In this document: piece by piece, positions 44,659-55,849 of the stretch
Layout of the letters: every line of letters starts with the position of its first letter
Position numbering within the stretch: position 1 is the stretch's first letter
Assembly (NCBI RefSeq): GCF_026914185.1
Contig: NC_070564.1
Span: 2,852,001-2,916,000 of the forward strand
DNA: 64,000 bases
DNA from: Puccinia triticina
Lineage: Eukaryota > Basidiomycota > Pucciniomycetes > Pucciniales > Pucciniaceae
Reading direction: 5' to 3'
Program-made: the position numbers and the translations under genes
The notes under the pieces: generated by a model
The model's database searches: none
What the model was told of the DNA's origin: nothing
Seen by the model: only the letters and a program-made list of their open reading frames with translations

Positions 44659-46738
44659 AGTTAAAGCTCTCCTAGACATTGGAGCCTTCTGTTCATGTAC
44701 CAGTACCGACTTGTTGAGCCGGTACTATCCAGGATGGCGGGAGAAATTACTCCCAACCCCGCGTGCCAAGTTTAGTAGTTGTAATGCTGCACTTAAGCCT
44801 ATAGGAGTTGTAAAGATGCCTCTAATTTTCCCGCACACCAAGGGTTCACTTAGACTACATATAGAATTTGTAGTGTTAGAAGATGCTGTGTGTGATTACC
44901 TGATCTTGGGAAATGATGCATTCTGTCTTTACGGGATAGATGTTTTCCAAAGTAAAGACAGGTTCTACACTATAGGTGGAGATTGGAAAAGGAAGTTTGA
45001 GATATGTAACATCAATTTCCAGAGCCCTGTTAAAGGAAACCAAGATGAGAAAGAGCTGAACCGTTTCCGTCAATATTACATGTCTCAAGCTGCTGTCAGT
45101 GACACGCTGAGCAAAGACCAACATCTAGATGTGTTAAAAATTTGCTTTGAACATGAAGAAGCTTTCTGCACAAGAGAGGAGCCCATAGGCAATATCTCCG
45201 GACATGACATTGAGATAGAACTTACTTGCAAACCTCCTTATCCCCCCGCGCTAAGGAGAGCGGTGTATCCCTCAAGCCCTAAGTCCCGTGAAGCACTAGA
45301 AATTCACATTAAGGAACTTCTAGAACTTAAAGTATTGCGGAAAGTAGGCCATAATGAGCAAGTGGAAATAACTACACCAGTAATAATAGCATGGCATAAT
45401 GAGAAGTCCCGCATGGTAGGAGACTTCTGAGCGCTTAACAATTATACAAAAGCGGATAATTACCCTATCCCCTGTATAGACCACTCATTACATAACTTGG
45501 CTAACGCAAAGTTTATCACGACAATGGATGTGCTTAAAGGTTTCCACCAAATTCCTATTAAGGAAGAGAGTAGGAAATTTATGAGAATTATCTGCCACTT
45601 GGGTGTTTACAAATATTTACGCATGCCTTTTGGTATTAAAAATGCGCCGTCCCACTTTCAGCATATGATGGATACCATATTTGGATCTTTTATCCGACAA
45701 AGCTGGATGATGGTGTACATAGATGACATCATCATATATTCTACAGACCAGGTGGAACATCTTGAGAAAATAAGATTAGTACTTAAAACGGCAATAAAAT
45801 CCGGCTTGAAAATGTCTATTAAGAAATGCAACTTTGGATTCAAAGAACTTAAAGCCTTAGGCCATATTGTCTCAGGGTTATCACTAGCTATAGATCAAAA
45901 TAGAGTGGCGGCAGTACTACTCAAACCTATGCCACAGACAATTACGGAAATGCAGTCATTTCTTGGATTCTGTAGCTATTACCGTCAACACATCCCTAGG
46001 TTTGCAAACATAACCAAAAGTTTGTATGAATTATGTAGCAAGGATGCCTTTTTTGAGATGACCTACGGGAGAGTGGACGACTACGAGCAGCTCAAGAGAC
46101 TCATCACTACTGCCCCTGTCTTAGCTCAACCAGATTACGCTCTGCCATTCATCCTGTACATAGATGCTTGTTTTGAGGGAATAGGCGCCGTGTTACACCA
46201 AGAATTCATCATAGATGGAGTACCAATAGAAAAACCAATCTTGTTCATATCAAGACAAGTCCGTAAAACAGAGATGAGATACGGCGCCAGTCAGATGGAA
46301 TGTCTCTGCCTTGTTTGGGCATTAGAAAAATTGCACTACTACCTGGAAGGTTGTAAAATCATAGTAGTCACCGACTGTACTGCTGTGAAAACTCTCATGA
46401 ATATGAAGACACCTAACCGTCACATGCTCAGATGGCAAATTGCAATTCAGCAATATAGAGGCCACATGACTATAATTCATAGAGCGGGAGCTAAGCATAC
46501 TAACGCCGATGGACTAAGTAGATGGGCTCTACCCAATACTCCAGATAACCCAGCGTAAGACCCAGAAGATGAGGACGTATTTCCAATCATAGGCATTCAT
46601 GTATGTGACATTGATGATGTATTCTTTGAAGAAGTCAGAGTTAGTTACAGTGAAGATATGGAGCTAGTTAAATTAATCAATATATTGGACAATGAAAACA
46701 GCGCGCCAGAATTGATTGCTAGTCTACCAGAGAAATGA
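44659..46738 (+). pseudogene. Ty3 protease, RT and RNase H
   Basis: Continues the Gag-protease frame after the 15-kb insertion. Protease LLDIGAFCSCT (DIG instead of DSG), then LILGNDAFCLYGIDV; RT with ITTPVIIAWHNEKSRMVGDF, TGA at 45428 where the paralogue at 24.2 kb has Arg (MVGDFRALN), FITTMDVLKGFHQIP, MPFGIKNAPSHFQ, YIDDIIIYS; connection LGHIVSGL and FLGFCSYYRQHIPRFA; RNase H with LYIDACFEGIGAVL, RYGASQMECLCLVWAL and VVTDCTAVKTLM. Stops TAA 46556-46558 and TGA 46736-46738 lie after RNase H. The RT catalytic box is intact. Confidence 0.9.
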
Positions 46739-47932
46739 CTTACTCCTTACAAAGCCGGACAATTCACGCTCTTAGACGGCATAATTTATTTTCGTCATAG
46801 ACACTCTAGCGTAATTGTGCTAAGCAAAGAGATTCACATCAAAAATATGTTACAAGAATGCCATGACAATGTTGGTTCCGGTCACTTCTCCAAAGAGTGT
46901 ACTGTTGAAAGGGTCAAACAAACCGCCTGGTGGATTGACTGGAAAAACCAGGTTAAAGAATATGTTAAGTCATGTGAAATTTGTCAAAAGTCTAACAAAC
47001 AAACCGGCAAGAGATTTGGATTATTACAAACCATTGCAGAACCAAAAACGCGGTGGGAAATAATCAACATGGATTTTGTAACTGGCCTACCTCCGGGAGG
47101 ACCTTTCTCCTACAACTCTGTTCAAGTAGTAGTAGACAGGTTCTCAAAAAGAGCCAGGTTTATCCCGCATTATAAAGATGATACAGCTATGGAAGTAGCC
47201 ATATTATTTTGGAATAGAATAATGGCTGACGTAGGTATCCCAAAAATTATTATAAGTGACAGGGACCCTAAATTTACGTCAGAATTTTGGCAAAACTTGC
47301 ATGATATGCTGGGTACTAAACTAGCTTTTTCCACTGCATACCATCCACAGACAGATGGCTTAGCAGAATGCATGATACAAAAATTAGAAGACCTACTCAG
47401 AAGGTTCTGTGCGTTTGGATTAGAGTTTAAAAACAGTGACGGGTACACGCATGATTGGGTCAACCTGTTGGCAGCATTAGAGATGGCATATAATAGCAGC
47501 AAACATTCTACTACAAAAGAAACGCCCTACATCTTAGAAAGAGGAAGGATACCGCGGTTACCTAAGGATACTATTAATGATAAATTACCTGTAGCCCACC
47601 CAACCACTGCGGACTTCAAAAAGATGTTAGACGCAACAAATGCTCACGCAGCCAGATGTGTCCAAGAAGCAGCAGAGTATAGTAAAACTCACTGGGATAA
47701 AAGTCACAAAGAACCTGAATTCCAAATAAGAGATCCAGTGCTTCTGTCCACAGTGAACTTTAATAATCTGGGAGGCAGCAGGAAACTGAAACCTGCGTTT
47801 GTGGGACCTTTTGTCATTAAGAACCTACACGGTAAAAATGCAGTAGAAGTAATTTTGACAGAAGAATTCAGTAGGAAACACCCTGTGTTTCCCGTAAGCC
47901 TTATCAAGAAATATGTTCCAAGAGCAAATTAA
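46739..47932 (+). pseudogene. Ty3 integrase
   Basis: H-H-C-C zinc-binding domain ([12 protein letters not shown] ... CEICQKSNK), then the DDE core: [22 protein letters not shown], and [14 protein letters not shown], so D, D and E are all present. C-terminal [16 protein letters not shown] (GPF/Y module). Same frame as RT; ends at TAA 47930-47932, probably from CAA, with the frame going on into the chromodomain. It would integrate the cDNA of the element. Confidence 0.9.
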
Positions 47933-48163
47933 GTGGTCCCCAAACCGTTACCGGTACCCATAGAAGAACCTTCAAAGAAAGAACAACTTGAGGTACATAA
48001 GATCCTCAAAGATAAAAAGGAGAGGATTTCAGGAAAAGATACAAGGTTATACCTTGTAAGATACAGAAACCAATCTGCAGATAAAGATGAATGGCTGCCA
48101 GAGGACAACATCCCAGACGGTGCAATTCACCTACGTAGCTACAGAGCTTCTAAACGTAAATAA
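47933..48163 (+). pseudogene. Chromodomain-like tail of Ty3 Pol
   Basis: VHKILKDKKERISGKDTRLYLVRYRNQSADKDEWLPE has the chromodomain layout: initial hydrophobic strand, YLVRYRN, D-EWLPE. The domain is attached to chromovirus integrases and is thought to steer insertion to particular chromatin. It is separated from integrase by one TAA codon in the same frame. Ends at TAA 48161-48163. Confidence 0.8.
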
Positions 48164-48212
48164 TGTTAGAAATTCAGCTAAGTTAAGAGTAACTTATCTT
48201 GGTGGTGGGGAA

Positions 48213-49462
48213 TGTCAGCCGGGCTACCATTCTAGAATAGAGCCCCGCCTGCAGCTCCGGTAGCGCAGCCAAGAGCACCGTAAACTGGGTGCAGAGCAGA
48301 CCACAGCGCGGACCTCTGCACAGCATAGATTAGTTTCAATTGTTTTAAATATTACAAATAGCTCCCTAGAGAAGCTAGACACCAAAAAGACCGCCGTGCG
48401 GTCCAAAACCTCTTCTGTACAAGATATTCCGACTAGATACAAGTAACAAAAACAAGGGAGCCTATATAAAAAGACCCCCTCAGAAGACCCACGTAATACT
48501 CAGCAGACAGCCACTGGTCGCGTGAATACTACGTGGGCTTGGTAGCGGCTAAATCACTCATCCACGCGATACAGAGTACTGTAGTACCTGATTGCATGGA
48601 AACAACAGCCGCCGGTAGGCGGCTAAAACAACCAAGCCACGCGACTCAGAAAACTACAGTACCTGGTCGCGTGGTAACAATCTTCTTCCGAGCTCCGTCG
48701 CAGCAACAGTAGCGGAAAGACTCGGACACAAATTGCCGAAGAGCTCCGCATAGGAACTGACTCCTAGTGATCCTCCACTTGATAGCAGAAGATCTCTAGC
48801 GTGCCATTTCGAGTAGAACTCAGTAAACAAGTTCTGAGAAGAACAAAGCTTCCTTGCGACCAGTATCCAAGAGATACGGGTCTTACAAGTAGCAAGACCA
48901 GTAAAGAGGCTGTGCCTTCCAACAAAATGTATTGGAAGGCCAGCCAGGAGAATAGTGAGCCAACAAGCCTCCCAGAAACAGCATAAAAGCCGGTGTTGGG
49001 AGGACTCTGGCTCCCCAGAATTGTCAACCGCTTTAACCGCCCAGCAGCGCACTACTTTGCCAAACATATTTGTTGATCAGTTTGCTCTCAGCTTGTGTTA
49101 GATTTTTTTTAGATTCATTGCTCATCGCTGGACTCCTGCTTCAACAGTAATTGCAGCTCATTTTCTCTTTATCGTCTCGGGTGTGATCCCCATCAACTAT
49201 ATACTTGGGAACTTGTCGAACAACCCCCGCTTGTTGGACCCCAGACAACACAGGACATACTACCCCTGCTTGTCAGGCCCTGTAAGAACCTCCCCGGAGG
49301 GCACCTTAACCATTCCGCTGCTCTTGCGGCCCCTCCGTTACATCCCATCAGGGATATAAATCTTTATAAACCATCGTCTTACCGCGTCTACAGACGTGCC
49401 CACTCGCCGCAGTCACTCGTCTAGCTAGAGGACTTTGTGTCTTGGCATCACCGAGCCTGACA
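48213..49462 (+). repeat. 3' LTR of the Ty3 element, 1,250 bp
   Basis: Preceded by a G-rich tract (GGTGGTGGGGAA). Starts TGTCAGCCGGGC and ends GAGCCTGACA; the ends are inverted (TGTCAG/CTGACA). The last 117 bp match the 5' LTR remnant. Two related segments with GTCGCGTG (around 48517-48600 and 48630-48680) form an imperfect internal repeat. Confidence 0.9.
48463..48471 (+). promoter_or_regulatory. TATA box candidate in the Ty3 LTR
   Basis: TATATAAAA about 250 bp into the LTR, in the element's transcription direction. It is the best match to a TATA box in the LTR and suits the U3/R boundary; no transcript evidence. Confidence 0.5.
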
Positions 49463-50867
49463 AGAGTGCAAACTATGCTAGTACATGAGTTGTATGCGCG
49501 CGTAACTTTATTCATCACCATCCTGGACCTAGTTACTGCGGCGCTCTACTTGTACATAGTCTACTCCTGGCAGAGCCGGGTACCGGCTCCTTTTTCTCTC
49601 TCTTTACCGAGTTTGGAGTCAATACCCGTGCTGCGCCTGTGCTGACGCGACGTTGTGGAACTACTCTTGGGATGAATAGAGCTGGAGAGGGAATGGTGCT
49701 TTAATGGGCTGCCTCTCTGGGAACAAGAAAAAGAATATAAGAGTGTGGACTCTTATAGAAAGGTGTGGCAATGGAGATTTCTTGAGGTATGTCTAAGTGT
49801 TTAATTTCTACTAATCTAATAGCAAGTTAAAGGTAATGTAAAGTCTGTCCAACCTGATATATTTGGCATAGACTTATCAAGCTTGTCCACTCTGATTTAA
49901 TGGCATAAGCTAGGCTAGTGAATGGTGACCAGTGATCTGGATTGCTGGGACAGGATCTGATGGGGAACAAATGAAGAGGAAAACAACCCATTTTATATGC
50001 ACAAGAAAGAGGAGCCATGATGAAACAAGGATAGCCTGAAGGGAAGCATAGAAAATTCTACTTCTATAGGATGAAACAGCCATGTGTTCAGAGTAGTGGG
50101 TCAAGGAGTCACATGATGGTGTAATAGTGGGTGGGGATGATGCCATCTTCTGGGGGCTATGGTGCAATCTTCCTAGTTAGAGGAGGGGATATGTGAGACA
50201 TAACAGGGGTAGAATATTCTATGATCTAAGATAGGAGGAGTTAGGTGTTTCAGGAAGTGTTTCAGGAAGTAATATTCTAGGGATCTAAGATAGGAGGAGT
50301 CAGGTGTTTCAGGAAGTGTTTCAGGGAGAAATAATCTAGGTGGGGTTTGGGGCTATGTCTAGTATAATGTGTATCATGTTGGGTTTGGAGGGTGAAGGGT
50401 TTCAAGGTTGCTTATACATCTTTGAGCACATGGTTCTAAGGAAACACTAGAAGAAGGGGGTAACATGTGATCTGGGTAGATGTTTGAGACTAGGGAGAGG
50501 GTTTATCCAAGTGAGGGTGAGTGTGGGAAGAGGGAATACTATTATCCAGGGTATTACCATTGAGTGGGGATGTTGAGGGCCTTGGGCTTTGCTGACAAGG
50601 GGGCCAGAGGCATGGGATTTAGTCTTGAGGTGTGACAGCCTTGTGATTGATGGTTGCTGGTTTTCTGGTTAGATCAGGATTGGCTTACCACAACGTGTTC
50701 CTTATTGTCAGGTGAGTAGCAATCTTAACCAAGTTTGGAGTCAATACCCGTGCCGCGCCTGTGCTGACGCGCTGTGTTCCTTATTGTCAGGCTCATATCC
50801 TTATAGGTTAAAAGCCAGCTCTAAGCGGCGGGTACTTGTTCCTTAGCGTTGACAACAACTCGGGTGG
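49463..50867 (+). other. Leader or LTR region upstream of copia element B gag
   Basis: After removal of the solo LTR (49654-50692) this stretch contains two tandem copies of an approximately 79-bp unit starting AGTTTGGAGTCAATACCCG (49610 and 50732), each ending in TGTTCCTTATTGTCAGG. The first copy is followed by GTGAGT, a good splice-donor motif. The left end of copia B's LTR is not identified. Confidence 0.5.
49654..50692 (+). repeat. Solo LTR, 1,039 bp, ACGT duplication
   Basis: Starts TGTGGAACTACTC and ends GGCTTACCACA, flanked by ACGT on both sides (49650-49653, 50693-50696). Removing it with one ACGT gives GACGCGACGTGTTCC, which matches the second tandem unit downstream (GACGCGCTGTGTTCC), an internal empty-site control. 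It contains a local duplication (about 50213-50335, AGATAGGAGGAGT...TGTTTCAGG). No coding sequence. Confidence 0.8.
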
Positions 50868-51863
50868 ATGTCTGGAGCTGGAAGTAGCAAGCGTTTCGAT
50901 CGTCAAGCAAATTTGGAGAAACATCAGAGAGAAGCAAAAGAAAAGAGAGAGCGACAAGAAGAAGAAGATCAAAAAGAAAGAGAAAGACACATTAGAGAAA
51001 TAGAAGAGAATCAAAAGCTACACCAACAAGAAGTTGACAAGATATTTGAACAACGGTCCAAACAACGACAACAACTGATCAACAGCATCCAAGACGTCGA
51101 GATGGCCAATCCAACTGCGGAAGACTTAGCAGCCCTCCGCCAAGAACTAGATCGTCTCAAACTGCAAATTCCCCAGTCTGGAGCGACTACTTCCTCCGCC
51201 ATCTCTCGCGCAGAACTGGTCATCCGTGCCTTCTGCAAAGATCCCCTTGGCACTCACACGGCCACCAATCCTCAATCATCCAAGCTGGATTACAATGGTG
51301 TCTTCTTCCAGATCTGGGAGAAGGAGATCAACAGAGCACTCCGGCATGTATTCCGAGTCGACAAATTGACCGAGAAAGAGAAGAACTTTGTCGATTGGCT
51401 TGGCGACGAGCGGGACAATATCTCTTGGTTGTTCAGAGCTACCATCAAGTCCGACTTGCTGGCAATTGTGAACGGAACCAACACTGAAGAGCCTTGGGAG
51501 ATATTCAAGCTGCTCAAGACCAAATGCAGCCGCTCGGATCGACGCCATAAATTATCTCTTGCCGAACAAATCCTGACCTTGGCGGCCGACAAATCACCCG
51601 GCAGCGAGGTATCAGTCGCAAAATGGAGCAAAGTTATGGCGGAGCTCCTCCAACACAAAGTGACTGCGGATGAACTTGGAGGTCTGCTGCTCCAATCAAC
51701 TTTTGTCGCCCCAGTCGGTGTCAATGTTCAAACGTTTGAGTTCACCGTTGATCAGAAGTTGGAAGCAATTGAAAAGCCGTCTTTCAGCGATGTGACAACA
51801 GTGATCCAAGCAGCCTCCAGCAAGAACAAGAACAAGACCGCAGCGCAGCCGATCATCAATGGT
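50868..51863 (+). pseudogene. Gag of copia element B, interrupted by element C
   Basis: ATG at 50868 (TGGATGTCTGG). N-terminus is a long charged helix (about residues 8-70, Lys/Arg/Glu/Gln-rich, probable coiled coil), followed by the UBN2-like capsid domain (FFQIWEKEINRALRHVF...EPWEIFKLLKTKCSRSDRRHKLSLAEQIL). It stops in NKTAAQPIING because copia C is inserted after ATGGT. Its continuation (YMPMDLDVVHAM and a zinc knuckle) lies at 60670. Joined, the two parts are in the same register without any loss. Confidence 0.85.
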
Positions 51864-52454
51864 TGTCAAGACTCAGGGCACACCCCGGAGCAAAGGAAGC
51901 GCAAGGAGCGAAACCCTAACCCTGCAACGGGAAGTGGTGAGTCCGCGCGACCCCCAGGCACATGCATATGCAAGTGACCCCCAGACAATAGGAGTAGGCA
52001 ATAGCTGAAACTTTGTTCTTCTTCTTTCAGCCACGTCTACCCCCGACGAAGAGCCTAAGTTTCCTAAGAGAAGCACACCACCAAACAGGTAAGTAGTGCT
52101 CCTTGGGTTCTTCATAAACTGAGGAGCGAGCGGCTGATCAAAAGATCAAACGTCTGAATGCAGCAAGCATACGCCCAAAGTCAACCCAGACCCTATCGGT
52201 CCCAGCCTCATCGAAAGGATCTCCGACTCTACGAGCGGTAAGTCCTTCAATGCAGAGCCACCAAAGTGTAGCCGGTCACTGACTGAGAGTACTGTCAACA
52301 TAACAGACCACAGAAGTTCTGGCATGCTTCTCACTCGTATCGGCGGATGTTAAAGTACCAAGCCTGAACGAGCACAAGTAAGAGAGAAACTATATCTCAT
52401 CAACTTCCGCACCGGAAGCTCAGGCACTGACTCAAGATACAGTTGCTCTTCTCA
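51864..52454 (+). repeat. 5' LTR of copia C
   Basis: TGTCAAGACTC...TTCTCA, 591 bp. Same length as the 3' copy. The open frame of copia B gag runs by chance into its first 110 bases. GGCAGTAGCCCC follows at the place of a primer-binding site. Confidence 0.95.
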
Positions 52455-52721
52455 GGCAGTAGCCCCTTACCCACGATTTCGTGGTCTCAGCTGCCAAAGC
52501 AGTCTTTCTTAATTTCTCTCTTTTCTCATACCAGAGTTGGCAACAGTTCCGCTCTTAGGTACATATCTTGTTTCTTTCTCTCTGTCTCTGAAATTGTCAG
52601 ATAGACCAATTCATCTCTAACCATGAAATACATTCTTAGTGTTGCGAATTCTATTAGATTTACAGTCTTGAGACTCAGAACCACCCAATCTCATCAACAT
52701 CACGACTAAGAGCGGAACCTC

Positions 52722-53553
52722 ATGGCCGGAACACGTCAAACGCCCGCTGCCTCCTCCTCTTCGAACGCCACAAATTCCACGGCCACCACCAGTGAGGATC
52801 ATGATCTATTCAAATGCCCAACGTTCGACGGGAAGAATTTTCCAATCTGGCAGCAAAAGTTCAAGACGTACCTAGCCGTCAAGAGTCTAATGAAGTGCAT
52901 TGAGGAACCCCTAGCTCCCAACGCCTCTGAACAAGCTAAGCTGGATTACGTACGAGCTGCCGCGATCATCAGCGGACACATTGAGGATGAAATCTACAAC
53001 CATATCATCACAGACAAAAACGTCAACAATGCCTTTGCTCTCTGGAAGGAACTGAAAGGAGAATACGCCTCAGCCTTGGTACTAGCTATCTATCATGCGT
53101 GGAGAAAGTGGGAAGACATACAGTACAACAATGACATCAACCGGTACATTACTCAACTTGAATCCATGTTGGCCGACTTTGCCGCTATGGGTTTGGAAGT
53201 ACCCGGTACCATTATCAGCTGTACAATCATTGCAAGAATCTCAAGAAAACGGCCTTCTCTAATGGAGACTCTGATCAGCAACGCCGACATGTTGTCCCAT
53301 CCTAAGCAAATTATTGCAAAAACTACACGATATCGCTCATCACGACTCCGTGTCGGCCACCATGGTTAGAGAAGAGGAACTCGCGACCAGCTCATCCACC
53401 GCATTAGCTACACAGGCTCAGCAGCCCGCAAACAGGGGCAATCATCAACGGAAGAGACGATTCAACCCGCACCCGTGCTCTAACAAACAGCACAATCCGT
53501 TGGCCACTTCGCACACAGAGAAAGATTGCTGGACACTTCACCCTGGTCTTTAA
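52722..53553 (+). pseudogene. Gag of copia C, frameshifted
   Basis: ATG at 52722. Ser/Thr-rich start, then LFKCPTFDGKNFPIWQQKFKTYL, the start of a UBN2/DUF4219-type copia gag, and VNNAFALWKELKGEYAS. At about 53315 the frame shifts by one (QKLHDIAHHD in the new frame). A CX2...HX4C-like region (HPCSNKQHNPLATSHTEKDCW) is the zinc-finger remnant. TAA 53551-53553 (HPGL*) probably replaces a sense codon. Would form the particle shell. Confidence 0.8.
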
Positions 53554-54890
53554 AAGAAGGCTCGTACAAACCCTCCAACCGGTCTAGTGACAACCACCGT
53601 CTCCGATACTCCAGCGCCAGCAAACATTGTCCGGCCATCCTTTGGATACTTGACTGGACCAAATGCCTCGGGAGAGAGGATGCGAATGGTTCTGGATTCT
53701 GGCGCCAGTCACCATATGCTCAACGCACTGGACTTGTTCAGCACCACGACTCCAGTAAAGATAAGCATTGCAACTGGCAACAAGTGGGACCAGCGAGAGC
53801 TTTTTGCTGCAGCCAAGGGGAATGCAGTGCTACGCCTTGAGAACGGCTCCTTGATTGTTCTAAAAGACGCGCTTTAAGTACCGAATCTTACCAGAAGCTT
53901 GATTTCCTTCGCCCAACTAATGGACAACAAGGCGGTAATAGCTCCTGCTCCCTGCGGATTCAATGTGCAAATCGATGATCAAACCTCAATCGACATTGAC
54001 ACTTCCAACTCAATCTTCGAAATAGTGGGAGTCTGTGAACCTCAAGCCAAGCCAACTGCCTGTCTCACGGAAGCAACAACGGCGGCTAAAGCAAACAACT
54101 TCGACCTGTGGCACCGCAGATTGGGCCACGCAAGCCGTAAGCAAATTGAAACAATGCTTGACAAACCCCTGCCCTCTGAAGCCACGAAAGCTTGTGACGC
54201 ATGCATGAAGGGTAAAGTCACTTGATTTCCCCTTCAATAGTCACTTCAAAGCCTCAGCCCGTGCCTTAGAAGTTGTACACGCCAATCTTGTCGGGCCAAT
54301 AACTCCGGCAACAAATGGAGGCACGCGATACTTTTTGACTATTGTTGATCAATATTCAGGCTACATTCATACCGCAATCCTGAAGTTAAAGAGTGAGGCC
54401 CCAGCAGCTATAGTGGAATTCAAAACATTCTTCAAAGCGCAAACCGGGAACTCCATCAAGAAACTGATCACCGATGGGGGCGGCGAATTTGTTGGAAAGA
54501 CTTTAGGCGACACTCTCAAGGAAGCCGGAATTCAACATAATGTATTGCCACCCTATACACCGCAACATAACGGATTTGCCGAAAGTGCCAACCGCACAGT
54601 TATTGAGATGACGCGCACCCTGATGATGCAGGCCAATATGGCTCCAGAGTGGTGGGGCGAAGCAGTCAAGTCCGCTACAGCCACCACAAACTGCTTACCT
54701 TCTCTCAGCAAGAGCCGGGCCTCGCCAATGGAACTGATGTTCAAGATCAAGCCCAACATGAACTTTTTCCGACCCTTTGGCTGCCGCGCATGGATTGTGA
54801 AACCAAAACAGAACCGCGGGACCAAATTTTTACAGAATCTTTCGACCTGAAGACAAGTCATTTGTAACGTCAAAACACGTCCACTTTGAT
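53554..54890 (+). pseudogene. Protease and integrase of copia C
   Basis: VLDSGASHHML is a good protease site. TAA 53875-53877 stands before VPNLTRSLISF. GAG-pre-integrase: DLWHRRLGHASRKQIE ... CDACMKGK, then TGA 54223-54225 and a frameshift. Integrase: HANLVGPITP (first Asp reads Asn), ITDGGGEFVG (Asp kept), NGFAESANRT (Glu kept). A further shift near 54845 leads to FVTSKHVHFDELTFP. Several independent lesions. Confidence 0.8.
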
Positions 54891-55849
54891 GAACTGACTT
54901 TTCCGACTTGTCCGGCATTGAACAAGAGTTACAACTCCTTTGGCACTAACAAACTGCCATTGTTCACTGAGGATGACCCTCTTCCCTTCACCAAAGAGGA
55001 TGAGATCGAGGAGCAGCGGGAGATTGAGGAAGAAGGCCGCGAAGAGGCAGAAGCCATTGATTGAATCCTAGCGCAACTGGCTCCAGGTCCTCGCTTGGAC
55101 AATGATGATCATGAACTTGCAGATCACCGTGAAGTCGCTGAAGACGAGTCCGCTGAAATTAATCATCAAGAACATCCACCGCAGCCAACTCCGCTCCCTT
55201 GAATAAAAGTAATAGGTCCTCAACACCCCTCCTTGATAAATAGCAATATTGACCCGGCCAACATTTGCAATTACAGTCGGCGACAGATGTACCATGCCAC
55301 TGTTGTGTTAGAACCGCAAAATCACCGGCAAGCGATGAACTCAGCTGAGTCCCTGGATTGGAAGGAAGCTGAGCTCAAGGAGATTGCGAATATGGTTCAG
55401 CATGACATCTGGCTCCAGCGCCTCCGCAAACCTGACGACACACCCATTCCGGCCACCTGGGCCTTCTGAAAGAAGCTGGGCCCGGAAAACAAGGTAACGG
55501 AGTTCAAAGCCCGCATTTGTGGGCAAGGCTTCAGGCAGACCTACGGTTTGAATTACAAGGCGCGCTACGCTCCAACCGGCCGGCCATGCTCACTACGGCT
55601 ACTCATCTCATTCAAAGTAAATCACGACCTAGAGATCCATCAGCTTGACATGAGGAGTACATTTCTGACATGTCCCCTTGAGGACAAAGTAACGCTCCTG
55701 CCTCCCCCTGGACTCGATGTGCCGCCCAACACCGTGCTTGATCTCAAGAAGGCAATATACGGTCTACGCCAAGCGCCCCTTGTCTGGTACAATCGCCTCT
55801 CGACCTACATGAAGAAGATCGGTTTCTTGGTTTTGATCGCCAATCCTTG

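Larger units (their letters stand above)
26308..49462 (+). mobile_element. Chromodomain Ty3/gypsy retrotransposon with 15-kb insertion
   Basis: A 117-bp remnant of the 5' LTR (26308-26424), leader, gag, protease, RT, RNase H, integrase, C-terminal chromodomain-like tail and a 1,250-bp 3' LTR (48213-49462). Gag-pol is a single frame from 28040 to 48163 once the 29665-44658 insertion and one AGT are removed. Six stop codons interrupt it: TAG at 28037 and 29384, TGA at 45428, TAA at 46556, TGA at 46736, TAA at 47930. There is no frameshift. The order RT-RNase H-integrase and the chromodomain place it among chromoviruses. Confidence 0.9.
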
